DNA of 64,000 bases from Brachionus manjavacas. Taxonomy: Eukaryota > Rotifera > Eurotatoria > Ploima > Brachionidae. Shown here one piece after another: positions 17,035 through 29,108 of this stretch (the first letter of the stretch is position 1; every line of letters begins with the position of its first letter). A program made the translations under genes and the position numbers. The stretch covers positions 7,316,001 to 7,380,000 of the forward strand of contig JAHQIY010000003.1 in the NCBI GenBank assembly GCA_019054805.1. Direction: 5' to 3'. The notes under the pieces were generated by a model, which searched no databases, was not told the DNA's origin, and worked only from the letters and a program-made list of their open reading frames with translations.

Positions 17035-18024
17035 ATGAATTTTGGACCTGACGACGAGATCAAATTGACTGCCTTGATTCGCTTGAAGGTGATCAAGAGC
17101 CACTTGGAACAAAGTCGGTTCAATCAGCAAGGAAAAGAGTATTTTTACACTGTTCCTGAAGGCAAACTGACTCAAGAACAACGCGATTTTTATGAAAAAA
17201 ACGGATTCATAGTTGTCAAAAATTTAATATCCGCGGAAAAATTAGAAAAGTATAAACAACGTTTTCAAGAAATATGCGCCAAAAAGATACAAGTTCCTGG
17301 CATGACCGTGATGAAAGACGTGGCAATTGCCAAATCTGAGTTTTTGGAAGGCGAAAAGGCAATAACAAAAATTCAAGATTTTTGCTATGATGACGAACTG
17401 TTTGAGTATTGTTGTTTGCCTGAAGCGATCGAGTATGTCAAATCATTTTTGGGAAACAATGTGATGGCAATGCACACAATGTTGATCAACAAGCCGCCAG
17501 ATCCAGGCACTTTGACATCCAGACACCCATTGCATCAAGATTTGTATTATTTCCCATTTCGACCAGCCGAAAGAATAGTCTGTGCATGGACAGCTATGGA
17601 GACTATTAATAGACAAAATGGTTGTTTGGTTGTCATTCCAGGAAGCCATAAGGGACAATTTTTGAAGCATGATTATCCAAAATGGGAAGGAGGGGTTAAT
17701 AAAATGTATTATGGTATTCAGGATATAGATTTAGATAAGGCTAATTTAGTTCATTTGCCAATGGAAAAAGGAGACACAGTTTTTTTTCACCCGATTTTGA
17801 TTCATGGTAGCGGTGCAAATAGGACTCAAGGATTTCGCAAAGCGATTTCGTGTCATTATGCGGCTTCCGAAAGTAACTATATCGAAGTGACTGGCACTAT
17901 TCAAGAAAGTTTTAAGAAAGAAGTTGAAGAAATAGCCAAGAAAAGAGCTGGTTCAGAAGTAGATTTGAAAGATATTTGGAGATACAAATCAAGACTTGTG
18001 TGCGGCGAAAGAATAAATCTTTAA
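17035..18024 (+). CDS. PHYH: Peroxisomal phytanoyl-CoA 2-hydroxylase, 329 aa
   Basis: Fe(II)/2-oxoglutarate dioxygenase that hydroxylates phytanoyl-CoA in peroxisomal alpha-oxidation of branched fatty acids. The whole protein aligns with animal [75 protein letters not shown] and the C-terminal [15 protein letters not shown]. The iron ligands are His167, Asp169 and His257; Arg268 in QGFRKAIS should bind 2-oxoglutarate. Residues 16-24, RLKVIKSHL, match the PTS2 import signal R-L-x5-H-L exactly, which also supports this start. The coding region is one uninterrupted exon, although its neighbours are heavily intron-split. Active-site residues are intact. Confidence 0.97.
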   Translation: MNFGPDDEIKLTALIRLKVIKSHLEQSRFNQQGKEYFYTVPEGKLTQEQRDFYEKNGFIVVKNLISAEKLEKYKQRFQEICAKKIQVPGMTVMKDVAIAKSEFLEGEKAITKIQDFCYDDELFEYCCLPEAIEYVKSFLGNNVMAMHTMLINKPPDPGTLTSRHPLHQDLYYFPFRPAERIVCAWTAMETINRQNGCLVVIPGSHKGQFLKHDYPKWEGGVNKMYYGIQDIDLDKANLVHLPMEKGDTVFFHPILIHGSGANRTQGFRKAISCHYAASESNYIEVTGTIQESFKKEVEEIAKKRAGSEVDLKDIWRYKSRLVCGERINL

Positions 18025-19436
18025 GTTTGTTCTAAATTTAAAAACTAGAAAAAATTTTGAAATAAATTCTAATTTAATGTTAGTTTTGATTTTCAATTTA
18101 GATGTATTGACAATCTACTTGTTAATTGTTAAATATTTAAATTACTGATTACTTTGATTATTTTTTTATCTATTCTTTAAAATAAGTGTTGGGATCCGTA
18201 CAAGCGGACACTTAACCGGCCAAAATTTTCAGAACGATGTAAGCTGTGTGAATTCAGATTCTTCTTGTTGAATCCAGCTCATTATCCCAGACTGAACCCG
18301 ACCGGCTCGAGCAATTAGAGACCTTAAGAAAATATTTTCCGGCCCGGCATCAACTAAATACATTCGAAAGACTAACTTCTTTTCGAGCAAAGTCGTCCCT
18401 GACGTCCCTTGATTTATGCGCATTTAGCTAACATAGAATTTTCCTTGTAAGACTTCTCTGCAAGCTAAACTATGCTTGATGTAGTTTTTACTTAATGTTG
18501 TAATTATTATTGTAATCGACATCAAAAGATTTCTCTAAAGGCTTTGAAGTCTATTTTTAAATAAATTTTTTTTAGCCTCTATGATTTTTTTATAAAACTA
18601 TCTTTTTAATACAGGCTTAAGAACAAAATTATTTTTAAAAATAGTTTAAAGAAAATCTTTTTTAAACAATTCATCTACTGATTTCATTTAAAATACAACA
18701 AAGTGATATCCTATTGAAGTTAATATTTTATTGAAAGGTTTTTTTTTTTATTTTTTGATATTTTAAATTAAAATGAATAAATATTTGATTAAAAAATGAT
18801 AAAATTTCAAAATTGAGTGTCAAAAAATATAATAAGAATAAATTATAATGTAAAATTAATGATCGAGTTTAAAAGTTTTGTTCGATTTTTTATTTTGATA
18901 AAATCCTCGACATTTTTCTCTGGACTTTTTCTTTAGTTTAATACCTTTCTCCAGATATGGAAATCATGAAATAACTTCAAACGAAAGATAAGCTCTTTCA
19001 AGGTTTTGTTTTGTGCGCCCAACAAAATATTTTAATAATTCATTAATTCTTTTCAAATCTCTTCTTTCATTGAGATAAATAGAAAAAGATCAATATATTT
19101 ATAATATAATATAACTTATATATTATAAAAGATCCACAAATAAAATATTGAATTTAATAATTTTTAATTAAGTCATGGTCACCAATTTCAATACATATGG
19201 AAATTTTATCAATCTTTTTTTATTATCTAATAATTTATTCAATAAGATAAAACTTTTTCAAAATTTAATAACTAAAACCTTTTTTTTTTTAAAAGATTAT
19301 TATTTTAGGTTTAAAATATCTATTAAAAAATATTAGACTTTATTCCTAACAAACTGATTTAATTGTTAGATTAATTATGTCACAAAAAGCATTATTTAAA
19401 TAGTTTTAAAATTTAAAAAGAAAAATATCAAAAATT
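18025..19436. other. Intergenic region with a GC-richer unidentified segment
   Basis: Mostly AT-rich. The stretch 18186-18430 is clearly richer in G+C and has open frames on both strands (a plus frame with SSSLSQTEPDRLEQLE and TFERLTSFRAK; a minus frame of 64 codons). No family was recognised; it may be a fragment of a mobile element or lost gene. Confidence 0.5.
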
Positions 19437-22400
19437 ATGTTTCGAGCTTATTCAAATATATCGGATTCAATTGGCGGCGAAACAGCCGAAACATGGACAG
19501 AAATAAAAAGCTTTCCAGAGGTTCCTGTTTTGAAAAATTCGCCCCAATCTTATACCATCTTATCTTCCTCTGAGTCAGAAACCAGTTCCGAGCCTGAAAT
19601 AAAGAAAATTAAAAAATCCAAGAAAAAATCAAAAAAGAAAAGAAAACTCAAAAAGAACAAACATTTTCCAAACGATGGTCCAAGAAAGTTGGAAAAAATC
19701 TTGTGCGATGATGAATATCAAAAATTTTTTTCTCAATTTTCCAAAGATCAAATTAAAAAATTTAATTTTTATGACCAAATACCGCAACTAAAGCCTAGAA
19801 ACGCGTTTCGTCTCGACAAAAAAGGAGACCCAAATAACCTAAGCTCTGAACAAACCTATTTCAAATACCGGCCAAAATATTACGAACCATTTGATGGCCG
19901 AAATAAACCGAGTCGAATTTCTAAAAAGCGCGTTCGTAGAGAAATGATAAAAAAATTAAATCAAAAGCGATATTTTGCAAAAGCTAATTTTATAAAGCCA
20001 GAAGATGTGGTAAGCAAAAGTGCCAAAAGTCTTTCAGAAAGTACTCTTACTAATAAAATGTGGGTCTATTTGGAAATGAAAAATGATCTCGAAGAACAGG
20101 AATCAAATATTGATTTAACTCCTGATTATATGAAGCATTTAAACGAAAATAGACACGATATAGACAAATGGTTTGAGTTTATTGAGTATCAAGATAAAGC
20201 AGTAAATTTAAGACTTCCTGGGCAAATTAAGAACATATCAAGCATTTTATTTGAGAGGAAAAAATCAATTTTTGAGCGAGCCATAAGTGAAAATCCACAA
20301 AATTTCCATCTTAGAATGGAATATCTAAAACTAAAAGCTGGCTCTATAGAAATGATGACGCAGTATGATTCAGTTGACTTAATAGAGAATGAATTTTATG
20401 CTTTGCTAGAGTTTGAGGCCAAAAATGATTCAAATTGGCAAAATCTATACGAAATTTGGTTTGAATTGATTAAATTTTTTATAAATAATAATCTATCAAT
20501 GGTTAATGTCAATAGGATTCAAATGGTTTTTAAAAAATGCTTCAATTTTTTAATTTATTCTAAAATTGAGAAATCTCCTGATTACCTTAGTTGTCTAATT
20601 GATTTATTAGATAACTATTGTAGCTTTTTACGTAATTGTGGTTATTTGGAAAAAGCTATCGGTCTATTTCAAGCTATTATTGATTTTAATTTCACCACGT
20701 CCAGTAATGAATATAAAATACTAAACTTCGACAAAAGAAAAACAATCTTTGAATTATTTTGGGATCTTGGTAAGTTAACTAATTATTTTTTTTTAATTAT
20801 TTAATGTTCATAATCTCTATAGATTAATCAAAAACTATGCAGATAACAATTTAAAACTTAAAACCTTAAACTTTACATAACTTTTGAATTATAAAAAAAA
20901 TCCAACCTGGGGTTCCAAAATCAATCGGCCTTAAAATAGGCTTCAAAATCTTGAAAAGAAAACTTAAAGAAAAATGGAAACTAAAAGAAACAGCTAGTGT
21001 TTATTAACACTAGAATATCCATTTTTTTTTAACCTTTAAAACCCGAGAAGTCTAAAAAACGTTTTTATGACAATAAATGAAAAAAAAATTTGTTTTTTGG
21101 GTTATTTTAATCTAATAATTTACAATTTTAGGTTTTTATTAATTCAAATAGCCTAAAAATTTTAGAAATGCTCGAAAAAGATAAGTACAGTATTTAAAAA
21201 AAAATTTTATAGTCCAAATTTTTTTTAGCCATTTAGACCAGACAAGTCTTTAAAATCTTTTATTTTACAATTTTTTATTAATTGATTCAAATATTTTGAA
21301 AATTATTGAAAATTTAGACAAAATTAGATAAAAACATTAAATTTTTGACAAGTCTTAAAAGCTTCATTGATCTTTATGCAAATATATTTTTAAATGTTAA
21401 TTAATTATTAATTTTATTAAATTTTTTTTTAAATTTTTATTACTTTTTTGATATTAGGGGAAAAAAATTCGATATTTTTTACTGGATTTTTAATTAATAT
21501 AACTTCTTATAGTGAAAAAATGTCCAAAAAACTTCTCGAGTCTTTTAGTGTTAATAATCCTGAAAGATAATAAAATTTCCTTAACCCGTAATATTTTTAA
21601 CAATATAAGGAAATTATTAAATTAGTTAAGCAAAAAATTTATAACTTTTAATGTTATAGTGATCCAAATCATACACTATATTCAAGCATTTTAGTTTTGG
21701 GTCTTTTAACCTATATCAATTTAGATGATTTTTTTTAAATTAAAGCTGCTAATTTTTTTAAATCCTTGCAGAACATTTTGTTTATAAATTTAAATAAATA
21801 AAGACATCAACAAAAAAATACTTCAATAAAAATTGAATAGATATTTATTAGGTTCTAAATTATCTTTAAAAAATGAAAAATCGAAATTTAAATCTTTTTT
21901 CTAGAATTTTCTTTTTTTTTAAATGTAATTCTTTTAATATTGGGTTAAATAAAATAAAACTAAGATCGTTTAGATCTAAATCATTTAAAATATTTTGTTT
22001 TTTTAAAAATTATGAAATTTTAGTTGATTTTAAAATTTAATTAAATTTTTTTTGGATTATGAATTTAATAAATAAATAGAATTTTAAAATTTTTGATATA
22101 TGAATTAATTTATTTTAGGTCTTCCTAGATTTGGTGAAAAGTATTCACAAGGCTGGTTGAAGTGTATGGAAAATCGAGAGCAAATTCAAAAAGATTTAGA
22201 AAGATCCGAATTTGATTACTTTTTTGAAGAGTTTCTAGATTCGACAGAGACTGAAATAATTGAGCGGAAGTCAACTCGTATTGAATATCGTTGGTTGGAA
22301 ATAGAAAACTTACGTTCTAAATACAATTGGTATCCATTCTATGCAAGATCGTACATTGGTGAAACTCAAGATGACTGTATCGATCCTGACCGATTGATCT

Positions 22401-24172
22401 CATTTGATGAAGACATAAATGATTTTTTATTCGACTTGAATAACAACGATGACCTCAAAATTAAGTTATTGTTTAAATTTTTATCATTTCTAAATATTGT
22501 GGATGACACATCTGCATCCACTGGGTCACAAAGTACCCAAAATTTTTTTTTTAAACCATTCACATTTCCCAATAGTTCTCAAGAAAAAAAATTAATCGAA
22601 AATTTTGTAAATTTTATTAAAAGAATACTTCATCAATCAATAGATAAATTCAATTGTGTAAAACACCAAACTCAAATTACGATTTTAAAATGGAAGTTTG
22701 AACACTCTATCAGTCAAGATATAAAAGAGCTAACTACCAAGGAAAGTCTTATCGAAATCCTTAAGCATGATCTCAGTCTGGAAGTAAACAGATCCAACTT
22801 CATTCTTTGGAAAAACTACGCCATGTTAAAATACATTTTAAACTCGAATTTAAAAGAAACACGAAAAATATTCAATACTCTACTAAATAGTTCTGAAAGT
22901 GCCAATAGTCAAAGTCACGAGGCATTCATGGACATCTATTCACTTTGTATCGATTTTGTTGAACTTGAACTGGGCATATATTCTCAAGATTTTGATGTTA
23001 ACAATTTAAATGTCGAAATAAAATTAAAACAAAATCAAAAAATCAAATTGCCACGGACAGCAAGAGAAAATATGATGGAAATTCTAGCAAAAAATTGTTT
23101 GTACAAAGATCAAATGAACCAAAAATCGAAGTCAACATTCAAAATAGGCATGTCAGATGGCACCAGGCAACTTTTGATTAAACGAGACTTTCAGGTAGAA
23201 TATGACAAAAAAAGAGCTGAGGGCGGAATCAAATTTTTTCTCTTTCACAAAATTTATTCTTTATTTCTTCTTCTAAATAACGATATAGATTTTCTAATGG
23301 ATCTTAACGACTCGATCTTAAATGAAACAAGCATTTTTAAGAGTCAATTTGGGGAATTTTATTTAAAAATTTTGGATTATATTTACCATTGTTTGGCCAA
23401 AATAACCAAATTTAAATTCAAAATTAAACTGTATTCTGTAGTAAAAAATTTGATTTTATTTACACCTAAACTGGACATTTCAGACACTTTTTTAAATCAA
23501 CTGAAAAAAACTCTAATTCAATTCAGACACGATAGTCAATCGAATATTTTGGTCAACCAGCTAATTGAGACAAATGATATTGATGAGTTGTTTGAGCAAA
23601 TATCGGTCAGGATAAAATCGGGCAGTTTTTTGGGTACCTTAATTGAAGATCAATTTCAGAGATTCAGAGAAATGATTAAAAAAGAAGACAGTTTTGCATT
23701 GAATTCCGGATTAGAAAATAAAATAAGGCGTTTGTTGGAGAAAGCAGTGTCGCTTAGTCCAAAAAATTACCATATCTGGCAGCAATTCTTTGATTTTGAA
23801 ATATTTCTAAAGAACTTAAGGTTTCGCGACAAAATAAGTTTTGTTTTTTACAGATCAATTCAAAATTTGCCGTTCATTAAAAAATTTTATCTTTATTCTA
23901 TCGAGTTTATGCCCGAAAAATACAACGAGGTAATAATGTTGATGGATAAAAAAGAGCTAAGGTTTTCATTTCCAATTCAGGAATTAAATATTTTACTGGA
24001 GCCTGTTGATAGAAACGATAAGAATTTAAAAGAAATCGAATCTAGTGAGAACAGTGAAGAATCCGAAAATGAATCAACTGAATCAAGCGATAGTGAAACA
24101 CAAAAAGATATTCAAGAGTTTAGTGATTCTGATCTAACAAGTTCAAGTATTGAAAACATATATCAAGAATAA
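19437..24172 (+). CDS. NRDE2: NRDE2 homologue, 2 exons, 1128 aa
   Basis: Nuclear protein of the NRDE-2 family, which in animals works with the MTR4 helicase in RNA surveillance and in worms in nuclear RNAi. Exons 19437-20769 and 22119-24172 join in phase (GGT Gly codon split) and give a length close to human NRDE2 (1164 aa). The N-terminus (about 40-80) is a Ser/Glu patch followed by a Lys-rich tract typical of a nuclear signal. Then come the family segments FKYRPKYYEPFDG, DIDKWFEFIEYQDK and ERKKSIFERAISENP, starting a series of half-a-TPR (HAT) helices that continue through exon 2 (WLKCMENREQ, SRTAREN-like region, LLEKAVSLSPKNYHIWQQF). The C-terminus is acidic and Ser-rich. The single intron is 1349 bp. 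Confidence 0.9.
20770..22118 (+). other. NRDE2 intron 1
   Basis: AT-rich intron bounded by GTAAGT and TTTTAG. No element or conserved frame was recognised inside it. Confidence 0.8.
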
Positions 24173-24372
24173 TTAATTTGATTTTTTTAACTAATAAATC
24201 AAAATAAATTAAATGCAAATTTTTTTTTATTTAAAAATTTTTTATTTTAGTTTAATAAAATTGTATTCCATTTAAAAAATTCGGAACCTAAACCTCTTAA
24301 AATTTCATATTCAAAATTCATTCCTTAAGAGTCCAATATTAATTGAGCTAAAAATAAGAGACTAATTCATAA

Positions 24373-24885
24373 AAGAGTTGTTTATAAGTCCCAAATTAAG
24401 GTTCAAGTCATTAAAAAAAGTCCAACACTCACTTGGCTTACATAATAACCACCTGGGACCGCAAAATTATCATTTCCTGGAACGAAAGAATTTTCATTTT
24501 TCCCTTCACATTCATTGAACGCAAAAAATCTCACGACCATGTTTAGCATTAAAAATGACTGGAAAAAATGCTTTGACTCTAGTTGAGAATTAGGCGAAAA
24601 TTTTCGTGGTCTTCCGTTCCTGAATAAATACTCTTCATGGAAAAACAGCAAGATTTATTTGAATTATTTTTAAAACCAGAGAAAAATTGACTTTGGAATC
24701 TCGGAACTTCGAGTCATCAAGATTAAGACAATTTATTAGTTTAAAATACTTAAAGAATTTTTCTAGCCATTATATTCATCGTGAAAAAAATAAAATAGAA
24801 GTCTTTGACTCGGACTTTTGAAAAAAAAAAAAAAAATGTCCGGACTTGGACTTGACTTGAGACTTGTGACTTTTAAACAACTCTG
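24373..24885. mobile_element. Non-autonomous hAT element (MITE) with 8-bp target duplication
   Basis: Inverted ends: the right end reads CAGAGTTGTTTAAAAGTC when reverse complemented, and the left end reads AAGAGTTGTTTATAAGTC. The identical 8-mer ATTCATAA lies immediately outside on both sides (24365-24372, 24886-24893), the hAT hallmark. The subterminal region is rich in GACTTG motifs. It is 513 bp and encodes no transposase. Confidence 0.88.
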
Positions 24886-24954
24886 ATTCATAATATTGAT
24901 AAAAAATACAATTCGTAATTTTATTGTTAAATGTAGAATGAAAAGTCAAATTAT

Positions 24955-25000
24955 TTTTTATTTATTTGTTTATCTGTTCCAGCTAATGCTCCTTCAGAAA
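24955..25000 (-). mobile_element. LINE 3' terminus (conserved tail)
   Basis: On the minus strand this reads TTCTGAAGGAGCATTAGC followed by an AACAGAT and an AAATAAATAA tail. It closely matches the 3' end of the LINE fragment at 63350-63390, so it marks the 3' end of a heavily truncated copy of that family. Confidence 0.7.
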
Positions 25001-25289
25001 AGAAAAGAAAAAAAAGAAAAAGGATTAATAAGTCTACGGAATTCCCATCCAAGCATATTTTTTTTTTGAGCATTCATTTACAGTTCATTTTTCGAATTTT
25101 AATTTTAACTTTAAAAAAGCAAATTGGGAACTTTACCGATATTTACCTAAGTCGTCAAGTCAGCTTGATAGTTCGTTAACAAATAAAGACGAGCTAAATG
25201 AACTCATCTAGGAAAGATCATTGATTCGGCCCAAAAAAGTATTCCTCTTCATACACATTTTGATTTTTTTTGAATCTGACAATAATTGT

Positions 25290-25432
25290 GAAGGCCAGGT
25301 GCCAAAATTCTGGAAAATAGCAAGTATAACCATGATCCCTAAGAAATCTTCTCCCACTCAAGACCCTAATAACTATCGTCCAATTAGTATGACAAGTTTT
25401 GATTCCTTAAAAATTTTTTTCTTAAAATTATA
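25290..25432 (+). mobile_element. LINE reverse transcriptase fragment
   Basis: The translation contains WKIASITMIPKKSS and NNYRPISMTSF, the fingers-domain motif of non-LTR reverse transcriptases. It resembles the element at 37801-39735 (KITMIPKKK, KYRPISVT). It is truncated on both sides. Confidence 0.8.
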
Positions 25433-25433
25433 A

Positions 25434-27129
25434 TGATAATGAGAAATTTAAAAATAAAAACGGAACATGAAACGGTAAAAATTCTATTTAATTTGTATAC
25501 CGCGGCCGACCAAAGGTATTATTTTAATAATTTATGAGAACCTTAATTTTTTTTTTATAGATATAAGCAATAAAAACATTTGATTGATTCAATTTTTTTT
25601 TAATTCTAATTTAGCAAATATAATGTTTGATCTTTAATTAATTTTATGAAATTAAATTTTATGAAATAAAACAAATATACTCAATATCGTCTTCTAAAAA
25701 AAGAGATAATGTGAAAAATAAAAAAAGGAAAACTTATGAAAAATTAAGACAATTTTACAAAATAGTAAATAAAAAATAAATTTAGCTAAATAACAAGTCG
25801 CCGAGGAGACTGCGTCCCCTCCGCACCTCCCCTTCTTTGTTTGTTTACCTTGATTTAAGATAAGCGTTGATTTTTTTTATAACTTTTTTATTTTAAAGCT
25901 AGTATAGAGAGTACAAAAGGATATAAGTATTATTCTTTCCTTTGTATGATTTTTTGCTATCGTAAAATCAACATATAAAATTTGTCGTTTTTGTTCCCGT
26001 AATGGATCTAAAGACTAAGGAATGACAAACTTTAATTGGCCTTGAATTGACTTCTTCTAATAGTTGATTATATTAATTATGAGTAATAAAACCATTTAAA
26101 ATTTTGGACGATTTAATTTACGAACTTAAATAGAAACGAGAATAATCTATTAATTCTTTTTTTTACTAATCAAAGATTGCTTTAAATTAACTAATAATTC
26201 TATTAATTCATTCTTTTGGTCATGAAATTTTTTAACATTATCAACAAAATTTTTATATTCTTTCATTTCAATATTCAAATTTGGAAATAAATTCAAAGTC
26301 TGATCCTATCGAAAATTTCTCAAAAAAAAATTAGTGCTTTATTCAATTGAAATAAAGGCGCCACTCTTTGTTTTAAATAGTAAGAATAAGACTGTTGTTA
26401 AGTTTTTTTCAATACTTTTTTTAAATTAAATGTGAAACACCGCCCATTCTCGTATCTTTTAACATGGCGAACGGGTTTTGATTATTTGTAAAATACAACC
26501 ATGTTAAATTTTTGAAAGTAATTTATATATATATATTATATTAATAATAATTACTAATTTTTTTTTTCTAAATATGTTAATAAAAATTTTAAATTCAATT
26601 TAATTTTATGAAATATTAAAATTTAGTATCACGCAGTTACTTTAGATCCCAGAGATCATTTTTAAAATCACTGAAAGTAAAAAAATGAATTAAAAAAAAC
26701 AATATTTATAAACATTTAGAAAAAATTTAAAATTAATTCCTTAAAGTTCCTTAAATTTACAAAATTATGATTCCAGATTTGATCCCATCCTCTCTTCCTG
26801 TATCAGCTTAAAATTTAGAACGCCACCACTGTTTTCTTCTTCTGAAAGCCAGACGAGCAATGCAGATCAAATTGGACAAGGACATGAAGACAGAATGGCT
26901 AAATAAGAGCAGTTGGTCTAACCACGGCTCTCCGTTAACAATCGGGTCGTGCATTTTTTGTCAAGAAAGTGTCTGCATCTGACAAAAAATGGTCGATGTG
27001 TGGTGACCGAGCAGTCGAATCATGTCCAAAAAGGATGTGTCAGTTACCAAGAGGGCTTTGCATTTTGTTTAATTTTGCTCCTTTTTCTAAGTAAGGAGCT
27101 GATGGAATATTCCATAGGTTTGACAAGTG
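25434..27129. other. AT-rich region with unidentified GC-richer tail
   Basis: Mostly low complexity. At about 26815-27060 the composition rises, with a plus-strand frame containing KARRAMQIKLDKDMKTEWL. No family was recognised; it abuts LINE debris and is probably mobile-element derived. Confidence 0.45.
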
Positions 27130-27715
27130 AACAGTAGCCTAACTTTTTTTGTAGTTGGAAATTTGAAAGATCTGCGGATCATCCCCAATATAGGGTTCGC
27201 TCTTTCGGTCACAATTTTGATTTGAGAATCCCATTTCAAGTCGCTTTGGAAATAAATACCTAAGTCTGTTTCGCAAACAGACTTGCTGAATGATTTTAAA
27301 TCGATAGTGTAATCGAATCTTGTTTTCATGTTGCCAATATGTAGAACTTTGCACATATCAATATTCAGTGAAGTAGACTAGTCTATAGACCATTTACATG
27401 TTGTCTAAATCCAATTGTAGACTAAAGATAGAGCTGAAACTCTTGAAAACCGATATAATTTTCATATCATCTGCATAAGCTTTACATTCATTTCCTATAA
27501 CTTCTAAAATGTCATTAATGTAAATAACAAAAATTAATGATCCAAGTACTAAGCCCTGAAGCACTCCACTTATCACATCTATCCAATTTGAACATGAGTC
27601 ACCAAGTACCACTTTTTGAGTTAAAGATGAAAAACAATTGATTCTTTACAGTTTTTAAGCACTGCTGGGTAAACCTTATCTGGCCCCATAGACTTTTTTG
27701 TGTCCAATTTTTCAA
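27130..27715 (-). mobile_element. Degenerate LINE reverse transcriptase with internal deletion
   Basis: Minus-strand frames give, in order, KSMGPDKVYPAVLKNC, SGVLQGLVLGSLIFVIYIND, YADDMKI and DLGIYFQSDLKW. They match the GC-rich LINE at 39735-41053 (SGVPKGSVLGPLLF, FADDTKI, DLGVYFSSDLKW). The frame changes several times, and the RT fingers between the first two blocks are missing. The catalytic YADD is still readable, but the copy is dead. Confidence 0.85.
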
Positions 27716-27889
27716 TAAAAATAAGGATTTGTTAATAGAAAAAAAAAATTTTAAATAATTTTTATTGCCTACAAACGACTCGAAACATGACTTTGTAACA
27801 TGCAGTGAAAGCTAATAATGTTTTGAAATATAATTTTCATCTCGAAGAAATGCTAACAGAAAAGTAAAAAAAAAATTATTAAAAAAATT

Positions 27890-27961
27890 TTCCCGTGCCG
27901 GGAATTGAACCCGGGCCTTGACGGTGAGAGCGTCAAATCCTAACCACTAGACCACGCGGGA
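27890..27961 (-). tRNA. tRNA-Glu (CTC)
   Basis: Third intact tRNA-Glu with anticodon CTC, the same sequence as the copies at 878 and 1297, including the C6.A67 acceptor mismatch. It lies 767 bp from a minus-strand tRNA-Asp, repeating the Glu-Asp order of the first cluster. Confidence 0.95.
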
Positions 27962-28426
27962 TCTATCTTTAGCAATCTTTTTTAGATAATTAACTTAAAT
28001 AAAATTTAATTTTTTAAATTATATAAAGCACTTGGCAAAAGTGTATAAAGTAAAAAAATAAATTAAAAATTTCGTTCTTCTTTATCAAACTTTCTTTTCT
28101 CGTGGGTCACACCTTACATCTAAACTGACTGTTCTTGGCTGCTTTTTCAATTTTTCTTTTACTTATCTTTCTCCTTTTATTTTCCTCTTCGATATGATGT
28201 AACTTTCTGCCATATCATTCACAGAGATAAAGTCTCTCAGATTCTCCATATTTCCCATTAGATATAAGATTTTTCTCATGGTATGATTTATGAAGCTACC
28301 ATTGCCTTTTCTTTACATTGGTTTTAATCTTTTGTCTACAAATGAATATGATATTAAGGTAATTCTTCGCTAGTTGTTACATTCTAAAAGAACTATTTCT
28401 ACTTCGGAATCTTCTTTCAGAATTAA

Positions 28427-28472
28427 TGACGCTCTCACCGTCAAGGCCCGGGTTCAATTCCAGGCACGGGAA
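28427..28472 (+). pseudogene. 3' half of a tRNA-Glu (CTC)
   Basis: Starts exactly at the anticodon stem (TGACGCTCTCACCGTCA) and runs through the T arm to the acceptor 3' strand. The acceptor 5' strand and D arm are absent. One T-stem base differs (CCAGG instead of CCCGG). It is a tRNA fragment, not a functional gene. Confidence 0.9.
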
Positions 28473-28728
28473 AACTTATTGAGTTGCATCAATTTCAAAA
28501 TCAAATAAAAAAATTCAAATTTGTCTTCAAAGAAATATTGTTTTACTAACAATTGACTAATAAAAGTTTGATCAATAAAATAACATTTATTCAAAAAAAT
28601 TAGTAGCTTTAAATCTTTATTCGTTGTTATTTTAATTAAATATTTTTAAGAAAATCTTTTTTTTTTGCAACGAGGTGTAACATTCGCAAGATGTTACAAT
28701 TTTAAAATAAAGTTTAACTAAAAAAAAA

Positions 28729-28800
28729 CTCCGTGACGGGGAATTGAACCCCGGTCTCCCGCGTGACAGGCGGGGATACTCACCACTATACTATCACGGA
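28729..28800 (-). tRNA. tRNA-Asp (GTC)
   Basis: Same 72-nt sequence as the tRNA-Asp at 1827-1898, anticodon GTC, all stems paired. Even the bases 3' of the gene (A-run before CTCCGTG) are alike, supporting duplication of a Glu-Asp unit. Confidence 0.95.
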
Positions 28801-29036
28801 TTCACTTGTTTTTTAAAAATAACCTCAAAATATATATTAAATTTTAAACATGAAAAATAAATAATTTTATAATTTACATTTTCTTTTTAAGCTTTCCATA
28901 TTTACAAATCACAACTAAATCAATCATTTATTTGTTTAAAATGCTAAAGAGAAAAAACTGGTGCATAAACTATTAAGGGTTTTTTTGACCGTCTTTAATC
29001 AAGTATCTAATTGTGAATCAAGACTAAATTTTTCAA

Positions 29037-29108
29037 GCGTCAGTGGTGTAGCGGTTATCATTGTTGCCTTCCAAGCAGCAGATCCGGGTTCGACTCCCGG
29101 CTGACGCA
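29037..29108 (+). tRNA. tRNA-Gly (TCC)
   Basis: A 72-nt cloverleaf with perfect acceptor GCGTCAG/CTGACGC, anticodon TCC in TTGCC-TTCCAAG-CAGCA, and T arm CCGGG-TTCGACT-CCCGG. A T-run follows as terminator. Confidence 0.95.
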
